From contig JAFUFS010000028.1 of NCBI GenBank assembly GCA_017469745.1, positions 62,001-126,000 of the forward strand: 64,000 nt of DNA. The letters run 5' to 3'. Numbering within the stretch: the stretch's first letter is position 1; every line of letters starts with the position of its first letter. Below, piece after piece: positions 7,653 to 16,859 of this stretch. Under the pieces are notes generated by a model. The model had not been told where the DNA came from, ran no database searches, and saw only the letters and a list, made by a program, of their open reading frames with translations. The position numbers and the translations under genes were made by a program. This DNA comes from Bacteroidales bacterium (lineage in GTDB: Bacteria > Bacteroidota > Bacteroidia > Bacteroidales > UBA932).

Positions 7653-8612
7653 CTATTCAAAGATAGACATCGGCACTTCGCCGGTCCAGCAGAGAGGCTG
7701 CTCGACTCCGAACAGCTTCAGGACCGTGGAGGCGGTGTTGACCGTGTTGTTGGCTTCCTCGATGGTGAAGCCCTTCTTGATGCCGGGACCCTCTATGATC
7801 CAAGGCACGATCATCTCTTCGGGGCTGACTCCGCCGTGGCCCTTGCCGATCCCGCCGTGGTCGGTGATCCAGAGGATGTGAGTCTCTTCATAGAGGCCTT
7901 CCCTCTTGAGGAAATCCAGCATCCTTCCCACCTGAACGTCACCTTCCTCGATTGACTGGATGTACTCAGGTGACATCCATGCGGAAGTGTGGCCCACGTG
8001 GTCGGTGTGGACGTTGTAGAGGAACATGAACATCTTGTCGTTCCTGTTGGCGGCGATGTATTCCATAGCCCTGTCATAGAGGGCAGGATAACCTTCGTCG
8101 CTTGCAGAGAGCTTGTCATCGATGTACTTGGGGTTCATTCCGTTGATGAGCGGCAGCCAATTCCAATAGTAAGCTGTCTTGATCCCGGGGACATTGTCCT
8201 TTAGGACCTTGAAGACTGAAGGGAAATAGCCGTCCTCGTCCTTGTCGACTGCAGCCAGCTTGAAATCATCGACCTTCCAGCCGTTGGTGGCCACTCCATG
8301 TACCTCCGGACCGGCTCCGGTCAGATGGCTGGTGTAGTTGGGCAGGGTGATGGAAGGCATCACGTCCCTGGTAGCGTAGGAAGCGGCTCCGGAAGCAATC
8401 AGGGAATCGATGTAGGGAGTCTTGGCCTGGGCGAGACCATCCACGCGGATGCCGTCGAACGTCATTATGATGACCCTCTTGGCCTTGCGGATCTTTTTCG
8501 CAACTTTCTTGGCATCAGCCTCCAGGGCAAGGGGACCGATCATGGTAGCGGCAGCCGCACCGGCACCCGCTACGAGGCTTTTCTTGAAGAAATCTCTTCT
8601 GGTGATTGACAT
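7653..8612 (-). CDS. Tat-exported alkaline phosphatase/type I phosphodiesterase superfamily protein
   Basis: 319 residues. The N-terminus is a twin-arginine signal (TRRDFFKKSL, then an Ala-rich hydrophobic stretch to about residue 34). The mature part has the alkaline phosphatase-superfamily signatures: a metal Asp in MTFDGIR, a probable Thr nucleophile in PSITLPNYTSH, and metal ligands in HTDHVGH and ITDHGG. Relatives hydrolyse phosphodiesters or pyrophosphates. Tat export suggests folding with metal before secretion. It lies 21 bases downstream of the GH32 gene and is probably cotranscribed with it; the functional link to fructan is unclear. Confidence 0.8.
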   Translation of the reverse strand: MSITRRDFFKKSLVAGAGAAAATMIGPLALEADAKKVAKKIRKAKRVIIMTFDGIRVDGLAQAKTPYIDSLIASGAASYATRDVMPSITLPNYTSHLTGAGPEVHGVATNGWKVDDFKLAAVDKDEDGYFPSVFKVLKDNVPGIKTAYYWNWLPLINGMNPKYIDDKLSASDEGYPALYDRAMEYIAANRNDKMFMFLYNVHTDHVGHTSAWMSPEYIQSIEEGDVQVGRMLDFLKREGLYEETHILWITDHGGIGKGHGGVSPEEMIVPWIIEGPGIKKGFTIEEANNTVNTASTVLKLFGVEQPLCWTGEVPMSIFE

Positions 8613-8633
8613 GTTATGAAAGTTTTATGACTG

Positions 8634-10328
8634 TTAATGATTGACTGAATAGATTGTTGCCTTGCAGCCCTTGACAACGAGGTTGTCGTACGGTTCGGAA
8701 GGGAAAACCAGGTTGGTAATGGCCATCCTTCCTTCACTGTCGAAGACCTCGATGCTGCATCGGTCTACGAAGATCCTAAGCTGCCTGATGGCTCCGCGGA
8801 CCGGAGCAATCGTCCTGGCCGGGAAATCCTTGTGGAAGGAGGTATCTCCGCTCAGGGTCCTGTCCACCGAGAATGTGGCATTGAGGGGATCATATTCCAT
8901 GACTACCTTCTCCCCTTTCGAGTTGGAGAGGACGATGGAAGCGGACTTCTTCAGGTCCACGACGATCTCGCAGGTCCCGGAAGGTTTCCTGATCCTGTCT
9001 CCACGAAGGGCAAGGAGTTCCATCGAAGGGGTGACGCCGCAGAAGTAACGGCCTTCATGTTCGAATATGTCCAGGTCACGGGGGAGGCTGTTGGCCGAAC
9101 GGAACTGGGTGGTGGGGACAACGCCGGCATACTGCCAGTTGCTCATCCAGGCAAGGGCGATCCTTCTTCCCTGGGGGGCATTGTCGAAGGTCACGGTCGC
9201 GTAATGGTCCTTGCCGTAATCCATCCAGAGGGTTTCCTTCTGGGTCGTGGTAAACTCATGACCGTCGAAACTGCCTATGAAGTACTGAGTGCCGCTTCCG
9301 CCCGCAGGGGCTCCGCTCGTGTTGCAGACCAGCATCCACATCTGCTTCCCGGTGCCACGGACAGGCAGCTTGAAGAGATCGGGGCACTCCCAGACACTTG
9401 AATGCTCCCCATAGCCCTTACCGAAGGAGCTCTCGTATTTCCAGGACTTAAGGTCTGCCGATGAATATATTCTCATCTCCTGTCCTGCGGCCGGGATGAG
9501 GTTCCAGATCCTGGCATCTTCGTTCCAGAAAACCTTGGGATCACGAAAGTCCCTGATGTCCCCTGTAATCACAGGATTAGAGGCAAATTTTGTAAAAGTC
9601 GTGCCGTCGTCGGTTGAGAATGCGAGCGACTGGGTCTGGCTTCTTCCGGCTGATGTGAACAGTGCAGCGACCGCTCCCCTTCCCATGCCGGAGGTGTTGG
9701 CAACGTCCACGACGCAGGAACCGCTGAAGATCGTTCCGAGGGCATCCGGTTCGATGGCCGCCGGCATGGCCTTCCAATGGACCAGATCCTGAGAGGCAGA
9801 GTGTCCCCAGGTCATGTTCTCCCACTGGGAACCGTATGGATTCCATTGATAATAAAGATGATAGACGCCGTCCTTGAAAAACATTCCGTTCGGGTCGTTC
9901 ATCCAGCCGTACTCCGGAGTGTGGTGATAGGCGGGGCGGAACCTTTCCCGGTTGGAAGTGTCAAACCTGTCATCCTGCCTTATTTCCCACCAGCAGACCA
10001 TCTTCCTGACGTCTTCGGCTGTCCGGCCGGCCTTTCTGAGCACGAAGTCCAGCACAAGGCTGCCGCTGCCGAAACGGGAGATGTCCAGCGGAACGAAATA
10101 GTCTACCTTGGTCGCAGCCAGTCGGATGTTGAAAGCCTGCTTCTGTTCGCCGGAGACTATGACCTTGACATTGGAATTGTCCTCCGATTCCTGGACAGGA
10201 AGTAGGAGGTACCTGTCCTTTACATCGATGCGGAGCATCGCATGGTCGGGAGAAAGAATCTCCGGGGCCTGGGCAGAAGCCATAATGCCAAGGAAAAACA
10301 TGGCCAGGAACAATAAGGATCTTTTCAT
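8634..10328 (-). CDS. glycoside hydrolase family 32 (levanase/inulinase type)
   Basis: 564 residues from the ATG at 10328, which begins a clear signal peptide (cut near A20); in-frame codons further upstream would spoil it. Residues about 25-120 form the extra N-terminal beta domain common in Bacteroidetes GH32 enzymes. The catalytic nucleophile is D145 in WMNDPNG, followed by the FRDP motif and the acid/base Glu in WECPDLF. The C-terminal beta-sandwich (about 420-560) ends with the usual VFVD/EVF-type segment. The enzyme releases fructose from fructan or sucrose. The divergent permease-kinase genes at 10.4-12.6 kb probably import and phosphorylate that fructose. Confidence 0.92.
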   Translation of the reverse strand: MKRSLLFLAMFFLGIMASAQAPEILSPDHAMLRIDVKDRYLLLPVQESEDNSNVKVIVSGEQKQAFNIRLAATKVDYFVPLDISRFGSGSLVLDFVLRKAGRTAEDVRKMVCWWEIRQDDRFDTSNRERFRPAYHHTPEYGWMNDPNGMFFKDGVYHLYYQWNPYGSQWENMTWGHSASQDLVHWKAMPAAIEPDALGTIFSGSCVVDVANTSGMGRGAVAALFTSAGRSQTQSLAFSTDDGTTFTKFASNPVITGDIRDFRDPKVFWNEDARIWNLIPAAGQEMRIYSSADLKSWKYESSFGKGYGEHSSVWECPDLFKLPVRGTGKQMWMLVCNTSGAPAGGSGTQYFIGSFDGHEFTTTQKETLWMDYGKDHYATVTFDNAPQGRRIALAWMSNWQYAGVVPTTQFRSANSLPRDLDIFEHEGRYFCGVTPSMELLALRGDRIRKPSGTCEIVVDLKKSASIVLSNSKGEKVVMEYDPLNATFSVDRTLSGDTSFHKDFPARTIAPVRGAIRQLRIFVDRCSIEVFDSEGRMAITNLVFPSEPYDNLVVKGCKATIYSVNH

Positions 10329-10411
10329 GAAGCTGATGTGGTTTTGTTTACCAATATAATGAATATTTGAAAAATAATCGTTAAGTTTATCAAACAATAG
10401 CACAGAAGACT
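10329..10411. promoter_or_regulatory. divergent control region of the GH32 and sugar-permease operons
   Basis: An 83-base AT-rich stretch must carry both promoters. The near-palindrome GTTTATCAAAC (10384-10394) is a possible operator. No exact TAnnTTTG element is present on either strand. Confidence 0.35.
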
Positions 10412-11578
10412 ATGACCGATTCCAAATTCAACCAGGCCATACTCCCCGTAATGTTCGGATTCTTCATCATGGGATTCGTCGACATCGTCGGGGTTGCCAC
10501 GAACTACGTCAAGGCGGATTTCGCCGGCATGAATGACAAGGTAGCCGGCCTGATCTCCCTCTCATGCTTCCTTTGGTTCCTCATCCTGTCGATCCCGACA
10601 GGGATGCTGATGAACAAGATAGGCAGGAAGAAGACAGTGATCCTGAGTTTCGTCCTGACGGCCATAGCCATGCTGGTTCCGGTGGTCAGGTACGACTTCA
10701 CTTTCGTCCTGATCGCCTTCACCATGCTCGGCATAGGAAACACCATCCTCCAGGTGGCTCTCAATCCACTGGTGAGCAGCGTCGTCTCTGATGAAAAACT
10801 CACCGGCACGATGACCCTCGGCCAGTTCATAAAGGCCATCAGTTCTTTCCTCGGGCCGATCCTTACGGCAGCATTCGCGGGCAGCGCCTTCGGATGGAAG
10901 ATGGTATTCCCGGCCTACGCAGCAGTCACCCTGCTTGGAATGGTCTGGCTGGCTCTCTCCCCTATCAAGGAGCCGGAGATCGAGCAGTCTGATATCTCCT
11001 TCAGAAGGACATTCTCCCTACTGAAAGACAAGTACATAGTCCTGTTCTTCATAGGCATCCTGGTGCTTGTCGGAGTCGATGTCGGAATGGGTGTAACCTT
11101 CCCCAAACTGCTTCAGGAGCGTTGCGCCCTCCCTCTTGAGAAAGCCGGGATGGGTAACAGCGTCTACTTCCTGGCAAGGACAGTCGGTGCCTTCCTCGGC
11201 GGCCTCATACTCATGAAGTACTCAGCGCCGAAATTCTTCGCTGGAAGCGTCATCCTTGCCCTTGCATGCCTCTTCGGTCTTGTGTTCGCCAAGGGCCTCG
11301 TCTTCATCCTCATCCTTGTAGCCCTCTTCGGCCTCGGCTATTCAAACCTTTTCTCGATAGTGTTCTCCACATCAATGCTGAAGGTACCCGAGAAGACCAA
11401 TGAGGTTTCATCCCTTCTTATTGTAGGAGTCTGCGGAGGCGGCGTCATCACCCCCTTGCTCGGAGTCATAACCGATGCCTCAGGCAAGCAGGAGCCTGCA
11501 ATCATAGCCCTGGCGGCCGCATGGCTGTTCATGGTCATCCTCATCCCTTTCATCACCAAGGCCCGTTCAAAAGAGTAG
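10412..11578 (+). CDS. MFS sugar transporter (FucP/FHS-like), probable fructose permease
   Basis: 388 residues with about twelve membrane helices. The MFS loop signature appears as MNKIGRKKT between helices 2 and 3, and the opening FNQAILPVMFGFFIMGFVD is typical of the FHS branch that contains FucP and Bacteroidetes glucose/fructose porters. These are proton-driven importers. It is the first gene of a tight operon with a ROK kinase (6 bases) and SIS isomerase (6 bases) and is divergent from a fructan hydrolase, so fructose is the most likely substrate. Confidence 0.85.
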   Translation: MTDSKFNQAILPVMFGFFIMGFVDIVGVATNYVKADFAGMNDKVAGLISLSCFLWFLILSIPTGMLMNKIGRKKTVILSFVLTAIAMLVPVVRYDFTFVLIAFTMLGIGNTILQVALNPLVSSVVSDEKLTGTMTLGQFIKAISSFLGPILTAAFAGSAFGWKMVFPAYAAVTLLGMVWLALSPIKEPEIEQSDISFRRTFSLLKDKYIVLFFIGILVLVGVDVGMGVTFPKLLQERCALPLEKAGMGNSVYFLARTVGAFLGGLILMKYSAPKFFAGSVILALACLFGLVFAKGLVFILILVALFGLGYSNLFSIVFSTSMLKVPEKTNEVSSLLIVGVCGGGVITPLLGVITDASGKQEPAIIALAAAWLFMVILIPFITKARSKE

Positions 11579-11584
11579 AAGAAT

Positions 11585-12553
11585 ATGAATGAGAAAGTAC
11601 TGTTGGGAGTAGACATCGGCGGCACGAAGTGCGCTGTCACCGTCGGAATCCCGGTCGGAGAAGACATCGAGATCAAGGACAAGCTTTCATTCCCGACTTC
11701 AGGAGTGTGGGAGACCATCCAGAAGATCAAGGATTCGATCCGGGCCGTCCTTGAAAGGAACGGCGTCCCGGAGAGCGGCATTCAGGCTATCGGAATCAGC
11801 TGCGGCGGTCCCCTCGACAGCAGGACAGGAATCATCATGTCTCCCCCGAACCTGCCCGGATGGGACAGTATTCCGATTGTCAAGATCCTTTCCGAGGAAT
11901 TCCATGCGAAGGCAGCCGTCCACAACGACGCCAATGCCTGCGCCCTTGCAGAGTGGAAGTTCGGAGCCGGAAGGGGCAGCAGGAACATGGTCTTCATGAC
12001 CTTCGGGACAGGCCTGGGAGCAGGATTGATCCTGGACGGGAAGCTCTACACCGGCACGAATGACACTGCCGGAGAGTTGGGACACATCCGTCTTGAGGAA
12101 TATGGTCCAGTGGGTTACGGCAAAGCCGGCTCCTTCGAGGGATTCTGCAGCGGCGGTGGCATTCGGCAGCTCGCCCAGTCCCTGGCCAGGGAGAGGCTCC
12201 AGATGGGAGGAAGCGTCTCATGGTGTCCTGGCGGAGACCTGGATAAGATAACCGCCAAAACGGTCGCCTTGGCCGCCAGGGAGGGAGATCCTCTGGCATG
12301 CGAAATCTACCGCATCAGTGCAATGCAGTTGGGCAAGGGGCTGTCGATAGTTATAGACATCCTCAACCCGGAAGTGATAGTCATCGGCAGCATCTATGCA
12401 AGGAACGAAGACATATTCAAGCCACTAATGGAGGAAATCCTCCGGAAGGAGGCCCTGCCCCTTGCCAACAAGGTCTGCCGCGTGGTACCTGCAGCCTTGG
12501 GAGAGTCCATCGGTGACTACGCCGCCCTGTCGATCGCCGCCAGTCTTGAATAA
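11585..12553 (+). CDS. ROK-family sugar kinase, probable fructokinase
   Basis: 322 residues. The N-terminal phosphate-binding loop is DIGGTKC at residues 10-16, and a second ATPase block FGTGLGAGLILDG lies near 142-154. There is no DNA-binding helix-turn-helix, so it is a kinase and not a ROK repressor. The usual ROK zinc cluster (CxCGxxGCxE) is reduced to one Cys in FEGFCSGGG, a departure worth noting. Context between a sugar permease and an isomerase-like gene, opposite a GH32 enzyme, points to fructose as substrate. Confidence 0.85.
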   Translation: MNEKVLLGVDIGGTKCAVTVGIPVGEDIEIKDKLSFPTSGVWETIQKIKDSIRAVLERNGVPESGIQAIGISCGGPLDSRTGIIMSPPNLPGWDSIPIVKILSEEFHAKAAVHNDANACALAEWKFGAGRGSRNMVFMTFGTGLGAGLILDGKLYTGTNDTAGELGHIRLEEYGPVGYGKAGSFEGFCSGGGIRQLAQSLARERLQMGGSVSWCPGGDLDKITAKTVALAAREGDPLACEIYRISAMQLGKGLSIVIDILNPEVIVIGSIYARNEDIFKPLMEEILRKEALPLANKVCRVVPAALGESIGDYAALSIAASLE

Positions 12554-12559
12554 GAAGCC

Positions 12560-13144
12560 ATGAAAGATATTGAGACAAAAATAAGCCACAGCCTCGAGGA
12601 AGCCAGGAACGAGCTGGAATCCTTCATCGAGGCACCTGAAACAGTCCGGGTGATAAAGGCTGCCGCCGCCGTCATGGCGGAATGCCTTAGGGACGGAGGA
12701 AAGATCATCAGCTGCGGTAACGGAGGCTCTCTCTGCGACGCCACGCATTTCGCCGAAGAACTCACCGGCCGCTTCAGGAACGACCGCAGACCGCTGCCGG
12801 CGATGGCGGTCAACGATCCGGCCTACCTTACTTGCACCGGGAACGACTATTCATTTGAAGATGTGTTCTCCAGATGGGTAGAAGCTTTCGGGAAAGGAGG
12901 CGATATGCTGCTTGCAATCAGCACCAGCGGGACTTCAGCGAATGTTGTCAAGGCCGCCAAGGCAGCAAGGCAGGCTGGAATGAAGGTTGTCGCCCTTACA
13001 TCAAAGAAAGGGCAGACACTGTCCGCCCTTTCCGATGTTGCAATCATGGCTCCCGATGCACCTCACTCCGACCGGATCCAGGAGATCCACATCAAAGTCA
13101 TCCACATCCTCATCGAAGCCATCGAAGCTTTGCTCGAGGTGTAA
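12560..13144 (+). CDS. SIS-domain phosphosugar isomerase, GmhA-like
   Basis: 194 residues forming a single SIS domain. The signature SCGNGGSLCDATHFAEEL (about residues 50-67), TGRF, and the STSGTSANV phosphate-binding loop match sedoheptulose-7-phosphate isomerase (GmhA). GmhA makes the heptose precursor of LPS, but here the gene is the third in a fructose-uptake operon, with no other heptose gene near. It may act on a different ketose phosphate, or serve heptose synthesis from a sugar-fed pool. Its stop is two bases from that of convergent rhaA. Confidence 0.8.
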   Translation: MKDIETKISHSLEEARNELESFIEAPETVRVIKAAAAVMAECLRDGGKIISCGNGGSLCDATHFAEELTGRFRNDRRPLPAMAVNDPAYLTCTGNDYSFEDVFSRWVEAFGKGGDMLLAISTSGTSANVVKAAKAARQAGMKVVALTSKKGQTLSALSDVAIMAPDAPHSDRIQEIHIKVIHILIEAIEALLEV

Positions 13145-13146
13145 TA

Positions 13147-14397
13147 CTACCTCTTGGAAGTCACTTCCCTCTCGTACTTCTCGATGCAAGGGATGAATTC
13201 CTCGCCCACGGGAACGCCGTTCTTGTAGTTGAACCAATCGAACACTGCACCGAAAGGAAGGGTCTTGGCCTCCTCGAGAAGGGCGAGCTTCTGGAAGCCC
13301 TTGCCTTCAGCCTCGTACTCGCGAAGCTTGGCAAGCGGCTCGAGTAGGGCGCTCAGGATGCACTTCTGGGTGGCACGGGTGCCGATGATGTAGGCACCGA
13401 TTCTGTTGATCGAGGCGTCGAAATAGTCCAGACCGACATGGGCGCGGTGCAGGGCCTCGCTGCGGACAAGCTCCTTGAAGAAGTCGAGGGTCATGTCGTT
13501 CATGATGGTCACGTGGTCGGAGTCCCAACGGACGGGACGGCTTACGTGGAGCATCAGCTCAGGAACGTATAGGAGCAGGGATGAAACCTTGTCTGCCACG
13601 TTCTCGGTGGGCTCGTAGTGGCCGGTGTCGAGGGTGTAGATCACGCCTCTTGAAGCGCAGTAGCCCTCGAAGAAGTCCATGGAACCGACAGTGTAGCTCT
13701 CCAGGCCGATACCGAACAGCTTTGCTTCCACGCAGCTCTTCATTCCGGGCAGATCCTCCTTGAGGATGTCGTCCAGGGAAGCGGCTAGGATCTCGCGGTA
13801 CTTCTTGCGGTTGACAGTGTAGTCCTTCTGGCCGTCATGTACCCAGATGTTCATGATGCAGGGATCATCCTGGGCCTTGCCCATCGCGTCGGCGATGCGG
13901 CGGCAACGCTTTGTGTGCTCGATCCAGAACTCGCGGATGGCGGGATCAGGATTGGCGAGGGAGAGGTCTCCGCTCTTGGGATGGCCGAAGGAGGTGGAGT
14001 TGAAGTCCAGCTTGAAATTGTTGGCCTTTGCCCACTCGATCCAGCTCTGGAAATGCTCGACACCCACCTCGTCACGGTCGACGAACTTGCCGCCGAAGTC
14101 TCCGTAAATCTCATGGAGATTGACACGGTGGTTACCGGCAAGAAGGGTCTTGACAAACTCCAGGTCGGCACGGACCTCATCGATGTTACGGGCACGTCCG
14201 GGATAGTTTCCGGTGGTCTGGATACCTCCGGAAAGGCCGGCGTTGCTCTCGAATCCCATCACGTCATCCGTCTGCCAGCAATGGAGGGAAATCTGCTGTT
14301 TCTCAAGCTGCTCGACAGCCTTGTCGGTGTCGACACCGATGGCGGCGTAGCGCTCCTTGGCCAACTCATAGGCCTTTACGATCTGATTCTCGTTCAT
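13147..14397 (-). CDS. rhaA: L-rhamnose isomerase
   Basis: 416 residues, the family length, cytoplasmic. HCWQTDDVMGFE near residues 39-50 and the following GGIQTTGNYPG are characteristic, as are the metal-site regions with WVHDGQKD and TLDTGHYEPTE. It interconverts L-rhamnose and L-rhamnulose. It lies 13 bases downstream of rhaB, with which it must be cotranscribed from the rhaB promoter. An aldolase gene (rhaD) is not present in this window. Confidence 0.95.
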   Translation of the reverse strand: MNENQIVKAYELAKERYAAIGVDTDKAVEQLEKQQISLHCWQTDDVMGFESNAGLSGGIQTTGNYPGRARNIDEVRADLEFVKTLLAGNHRVNLHEIYGDFGGKFVDRDEVGVEHFQSWIEWAKANNFKLDFNSTSFGHPKSGDLSLANPDPAIREFWIEHTKRCRRIADAMGKAQDDPCIMNIWVHDGQKDYTVNRKKYREILAASLDDILKEDLPGMKSCVEAKLFGIGLESYTVGSMDFFEGYCASRGVIYTLDTGHYEPTENVADKVSSLLLYVPELMLHVSRPVRWDSDHVTIMNDMTLDFFKELVRSEALHRAHVGLDYFDASINRIGAYIIGTRATQKCILSALLEPLAKLREYEAEGKGFQKLALLEEAKTLPFGAVFDWFNYKNGVPVGEEFIPCIEKYEREVTSKR

Positions 14398-14410
14398 ATT
14401 GAAAAATGGA

Positions 14411-15826
14411 TTAGTTATTTGGCGTGTAAGTCTTTGTCTCGATGGAGGCTGCGATTATGCGGCGCATCTCCCAGCGGTCCTTCACCAATCCGGCGACCTT
14501 GGCCTGGATCATGATGTTACCGATGGCCGTACCCTCGACGGGACCGGCAATGACCGGGATGCCCAGGGTGTCGGCAGTCAGCTGGCTGACAAGCTTGTTG
14601 GCGGAACCGCCGCCTATCACGTGGAGCTTGTCGATGGTGAAGGACGCGAAATCCTGGAACATAGTGATGACCTCCTTGTACTTCCTGGTGAGGCTGTGAT
14701 AGATGCAGCTGATCATCTGCGCATCGTTCTCAGGGACTCTCTGACCGGACTCTGCCAGGGCTGCCTTGATCTCAGCATCCATGTCTTTCGGGGCAGCGAA
14801 ACGGGGATCGTCGGGATCGATCGTCGACGTGAAGTCGATCTCATCGCGCCCCATCTGCTCTATCTGGGCATAGTTGTACTCGCGTCCCTCTGCAGCCCAG
14901 GTCTTGCGGCTTTGTTCGAGGAGCCACATGCCTGTGATGTTCTTCAGGAACCTCGTGGTCCCCTCTATTCCACCCTCATTCGTAACATTATATTCATAGG
15001 ACTTGTCGCTGATGACAGGTACGGGGGACTCGATGCCCATGAGACTCCAGGTACCGCTGCTCAGATAGGCGAAGTGCTCGTCCCTGGCAGGCACTGCCGC
15101 GATTGCGGAGGCTGTGTCATGGCCGGCGACCGCTATCACGGGGACCGGTTCCATGTCGGTCTCGTCGCAGATTTCCTGCTTGAGCATGCCTACCTTCGTG
15201 CCGGGCTGGACGATAGGTCTCAGGATCTTGGGATCGACACCCAGACGCTCCAGGAGGCTCCTGTCGAAGTCCCTCGTCCTTGGATCGATCAGTCCGGAAG
15301 TGGACGCGTCAGTATATTCACAGACCCTCTCGCCGGTCAGCATGTAGGCCATCAGGTCAGGCATGAAGAGGATCTCGGCCGCCTTGTGGATCGGAGATTC
15401 GGGATCCTTATGCTGGGCATAGATCTGGAAGATCGTGTTGAAATTCATTATCTGGGTGCCGGTGACACCGTAGAGTTCCTTCTTGGGTATGATCTTGAAG
15501 ACCTCCTCGGGGATGCCGTCGGTGTAGGGATCGCGGTAGGCACGCGGCAGGCCGAGGATCTCTCCGTCCGGGCCGATGCAACCGAAGTCAACTCCCCAGG
15601 TGTCGATACCTATCGACTCGATCTTGACACCCTTGGAGGCGACAACCTTCAAGGCAGACTTGAAATGGTCGAACAGGGAATATATGTCCCAATAATACTT
15701 TCCACCGTCTTCCTTCACAGAATTCGGGAAACGGCAGATCTCTTCGGAGCCCAGAATGCCGTCCTCTATCTTTCCGAGAATGGCCCTTCCGCTGGTGGCT
15801 CCCAGGTCAAATGCAAGAAAATACAT
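14411..15826 (-). CDS. rhaB: rhamnulokinase
   Basis: 471 residues of the FGGY carbohydrate-kinase family. The N-terminal ATPase fold opens with FDLGATSGRAILG (residues 5-17), DTWGVDFG lies near 91-98 and the ATP-binding GGGSANKL lies near 407-414. It phosphorylates L-rhamnulose at C1. It is the first gene of the rhaBA operon and is divergent from an AraC-family regulator 136 bases away. A weak -7-like GAAATTTG precedes the start; activator dependence could explain the poor match. Confidence 0.93.
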   Translation of the reverse strand: MYFLAFDLGATSGRAILGKIEDGILGSEEICRFPNSVKEDGGKYYWDIYSLFDHFKSALKVVASKGVKIESIGIDTWGVDFGCIGPDGEILGLPRAYRDPYTDGIPEEVFKIIPKKELYGVTGTQIMNFNTIFQIYAQHKDPESPIHKAAEILFMPDLMAYMLTGERVCEYTDASTSGLIDPRTRDFDRSLLERLGVDPKILRPIVQPGTKVGMLKQEICDETDMEPVPVIAVAGHDTASAIAAVPARDEHFAYLSSGTWSLMGIESPVPVISDKSYEYNVTNEGGIEGTTRFLKNITGMWLLEQSRKTWAAEGREYNYAQIEQMGRDEIDFTSTIDPDDPRFAAPKDMDAEIKAALAESGQRVPENDAQMISCIYHSLTRKYKEVITMFQDFASFTIDKLHVIGGGSANKLVSQLTADTLGIPVIAGPVEGTAIGNIMIQAKVAGLVKDRWEMRRIIAASIETKTYTPNN

Positions 15827-15926
15827 AATGTGGTCAATTGGTCTTTTACAAATTTCCCCATTTTTAAAATGACCTGAGCTGAAGATTCTGACATTAGAAC
15901 TTGGATTTTTGATTAAGATTTTTTCA

Positions 15927-15934
15927 TATATTTG
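15927..15934 (+). promoter_or_regulatory. promoter -7 element of the AraC-family regulator (TATATTTG)
   Basis: An exact TAnnTTTG match 28 bases upstream of the regulator ATG in the divergent rhaB-regulator region. TTG triplets lie 15 and 23 bases upstream, neither at the best spacing. Confidence 0.5.
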
Positions 15935-15962
15935 CCTGGGAAACTTAACAAATTAACGTTCC

Positions 15963-16859
15963 ATGGATTCCGTTCATCTCAAATATTTGGCGGTAAACCC
16001 TGTCGACCTCAAATGGGGCACTGCAGTCAACTCCGCAGGCTTCCAGGAAATCGCACCCGGAATGGACTATCCCCCCAGGAACCATCCTTCCAGGTACATC
16101 TTCACTGCCGAGAGCGGAAGGGTGCTGAAGGAATATCAGCTCCTGTACATCACGGAAGGAAGGGGGCGCTTCAGCTGCGAGTCCCTGGGAAGGCACAAGA
16201 CCGTCAACATCGAGAGCGGAATGATGTTCCTCCTGTTCCCGGGAGAGTGGCATTCCTACCACCCGGACCGCAATACAGGGTGGAAGGAGTACTGGATAGG
16301 TTTCAACGGCCATTTCATGGACAACCTGATCGAACAGAAGTTCTTTTCGAGGGAAAGCCCTGTGTTCAAGGTCAACATCCACGAGAACATAGTCAACCTC
16401 TACAAAGAAGCGATCGAGATAGCTACCGCCCAGGAATCCGGTTTCCAGCAGATGCTTGCCGGAATAGTCGGAAGACTGCTTAGCCTGGCCTATTTCTACG
16501 ACAGGAACTCCCAGTTCAAGGAATCGGACACCGCCAACAAGATCGGACAGGCCAAAGTGATGATCTACGACAACTATATGAACATCTCTCCCGAAGAGAT
16601 CGCTTCGAGGCTCTGCCTGAGCTACTCCTCCTTCAGGAAGACCTTCAAGGAATACACCGGATTCTCCCCTGCCCGCTTCATCAACGAAGTCAGGATGAGC
16701 AAGGCAAAGGAGCTGCTCACGAACACTTCCATGAGCATAAAAGAAGTAGCCTACCATGTAGGCTACAACAATCATGACTATTTCTTCACGGCTTTCCGCC
16801 ACATGACCGGTCAGACTCCGGCCGAGTACCGGAACATGACACAGGCGGTCAGGACCTAG
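15963..16859 (+). CDS. AraC-family transcriptional regulator, probable rhamnose regulator
   Basis: 298 residues: an N-terminal cupin-like sugar-sensing domain (about 20-160) and a C-terminal AraC domain with two helix-turn-helix motifs (about 190-290; ASRLCLSYSSFRKTF and IKEVAYHVGYNNHDYF). No signal peptide. It is divergent from rhaBA, so activation of that operon in response to rhamnose, as with RhaS, is the natural reading, though the sensor domain gives no direct proof. Its stop codon abuts the stop of the convergent nucleotidase gene with no base between. Confidence 0.85.
   Translation: MDSVHLKYLAVNPVDLKWGTAVNSAGFQEIAPGMDYPPRNHPSRYIFTAESGRVLKEYQLLYITEGRGRFSCESLGRHKTVNIESGMMFLLFPGEWHSYHPDRNTGWKEYWIGFNGHFMDNLIEQKFFSRESPVFKVNIHENIVNLYKEAIEIATAQESGFQQMLAGIVGRLLSLAYFYDRNSQFKESDTANKIGQAKVMIYDNYMNISPEEIASRLCLSYSSFRKTFKEYTGFSPARFINEVRMSKAKELLTNTSMSIKEVAYHVGYNNHDYFFTAFRHMTGQTPAEYRNMTQAVRT

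Noticed and set aside
14399..15877. A 492-codon open frame on the plus strand opposite rhaB
   Set aside because: It is the antisense shadow of rhaB, has no family resemblance or promoter, and rhaB shows all its motifs.
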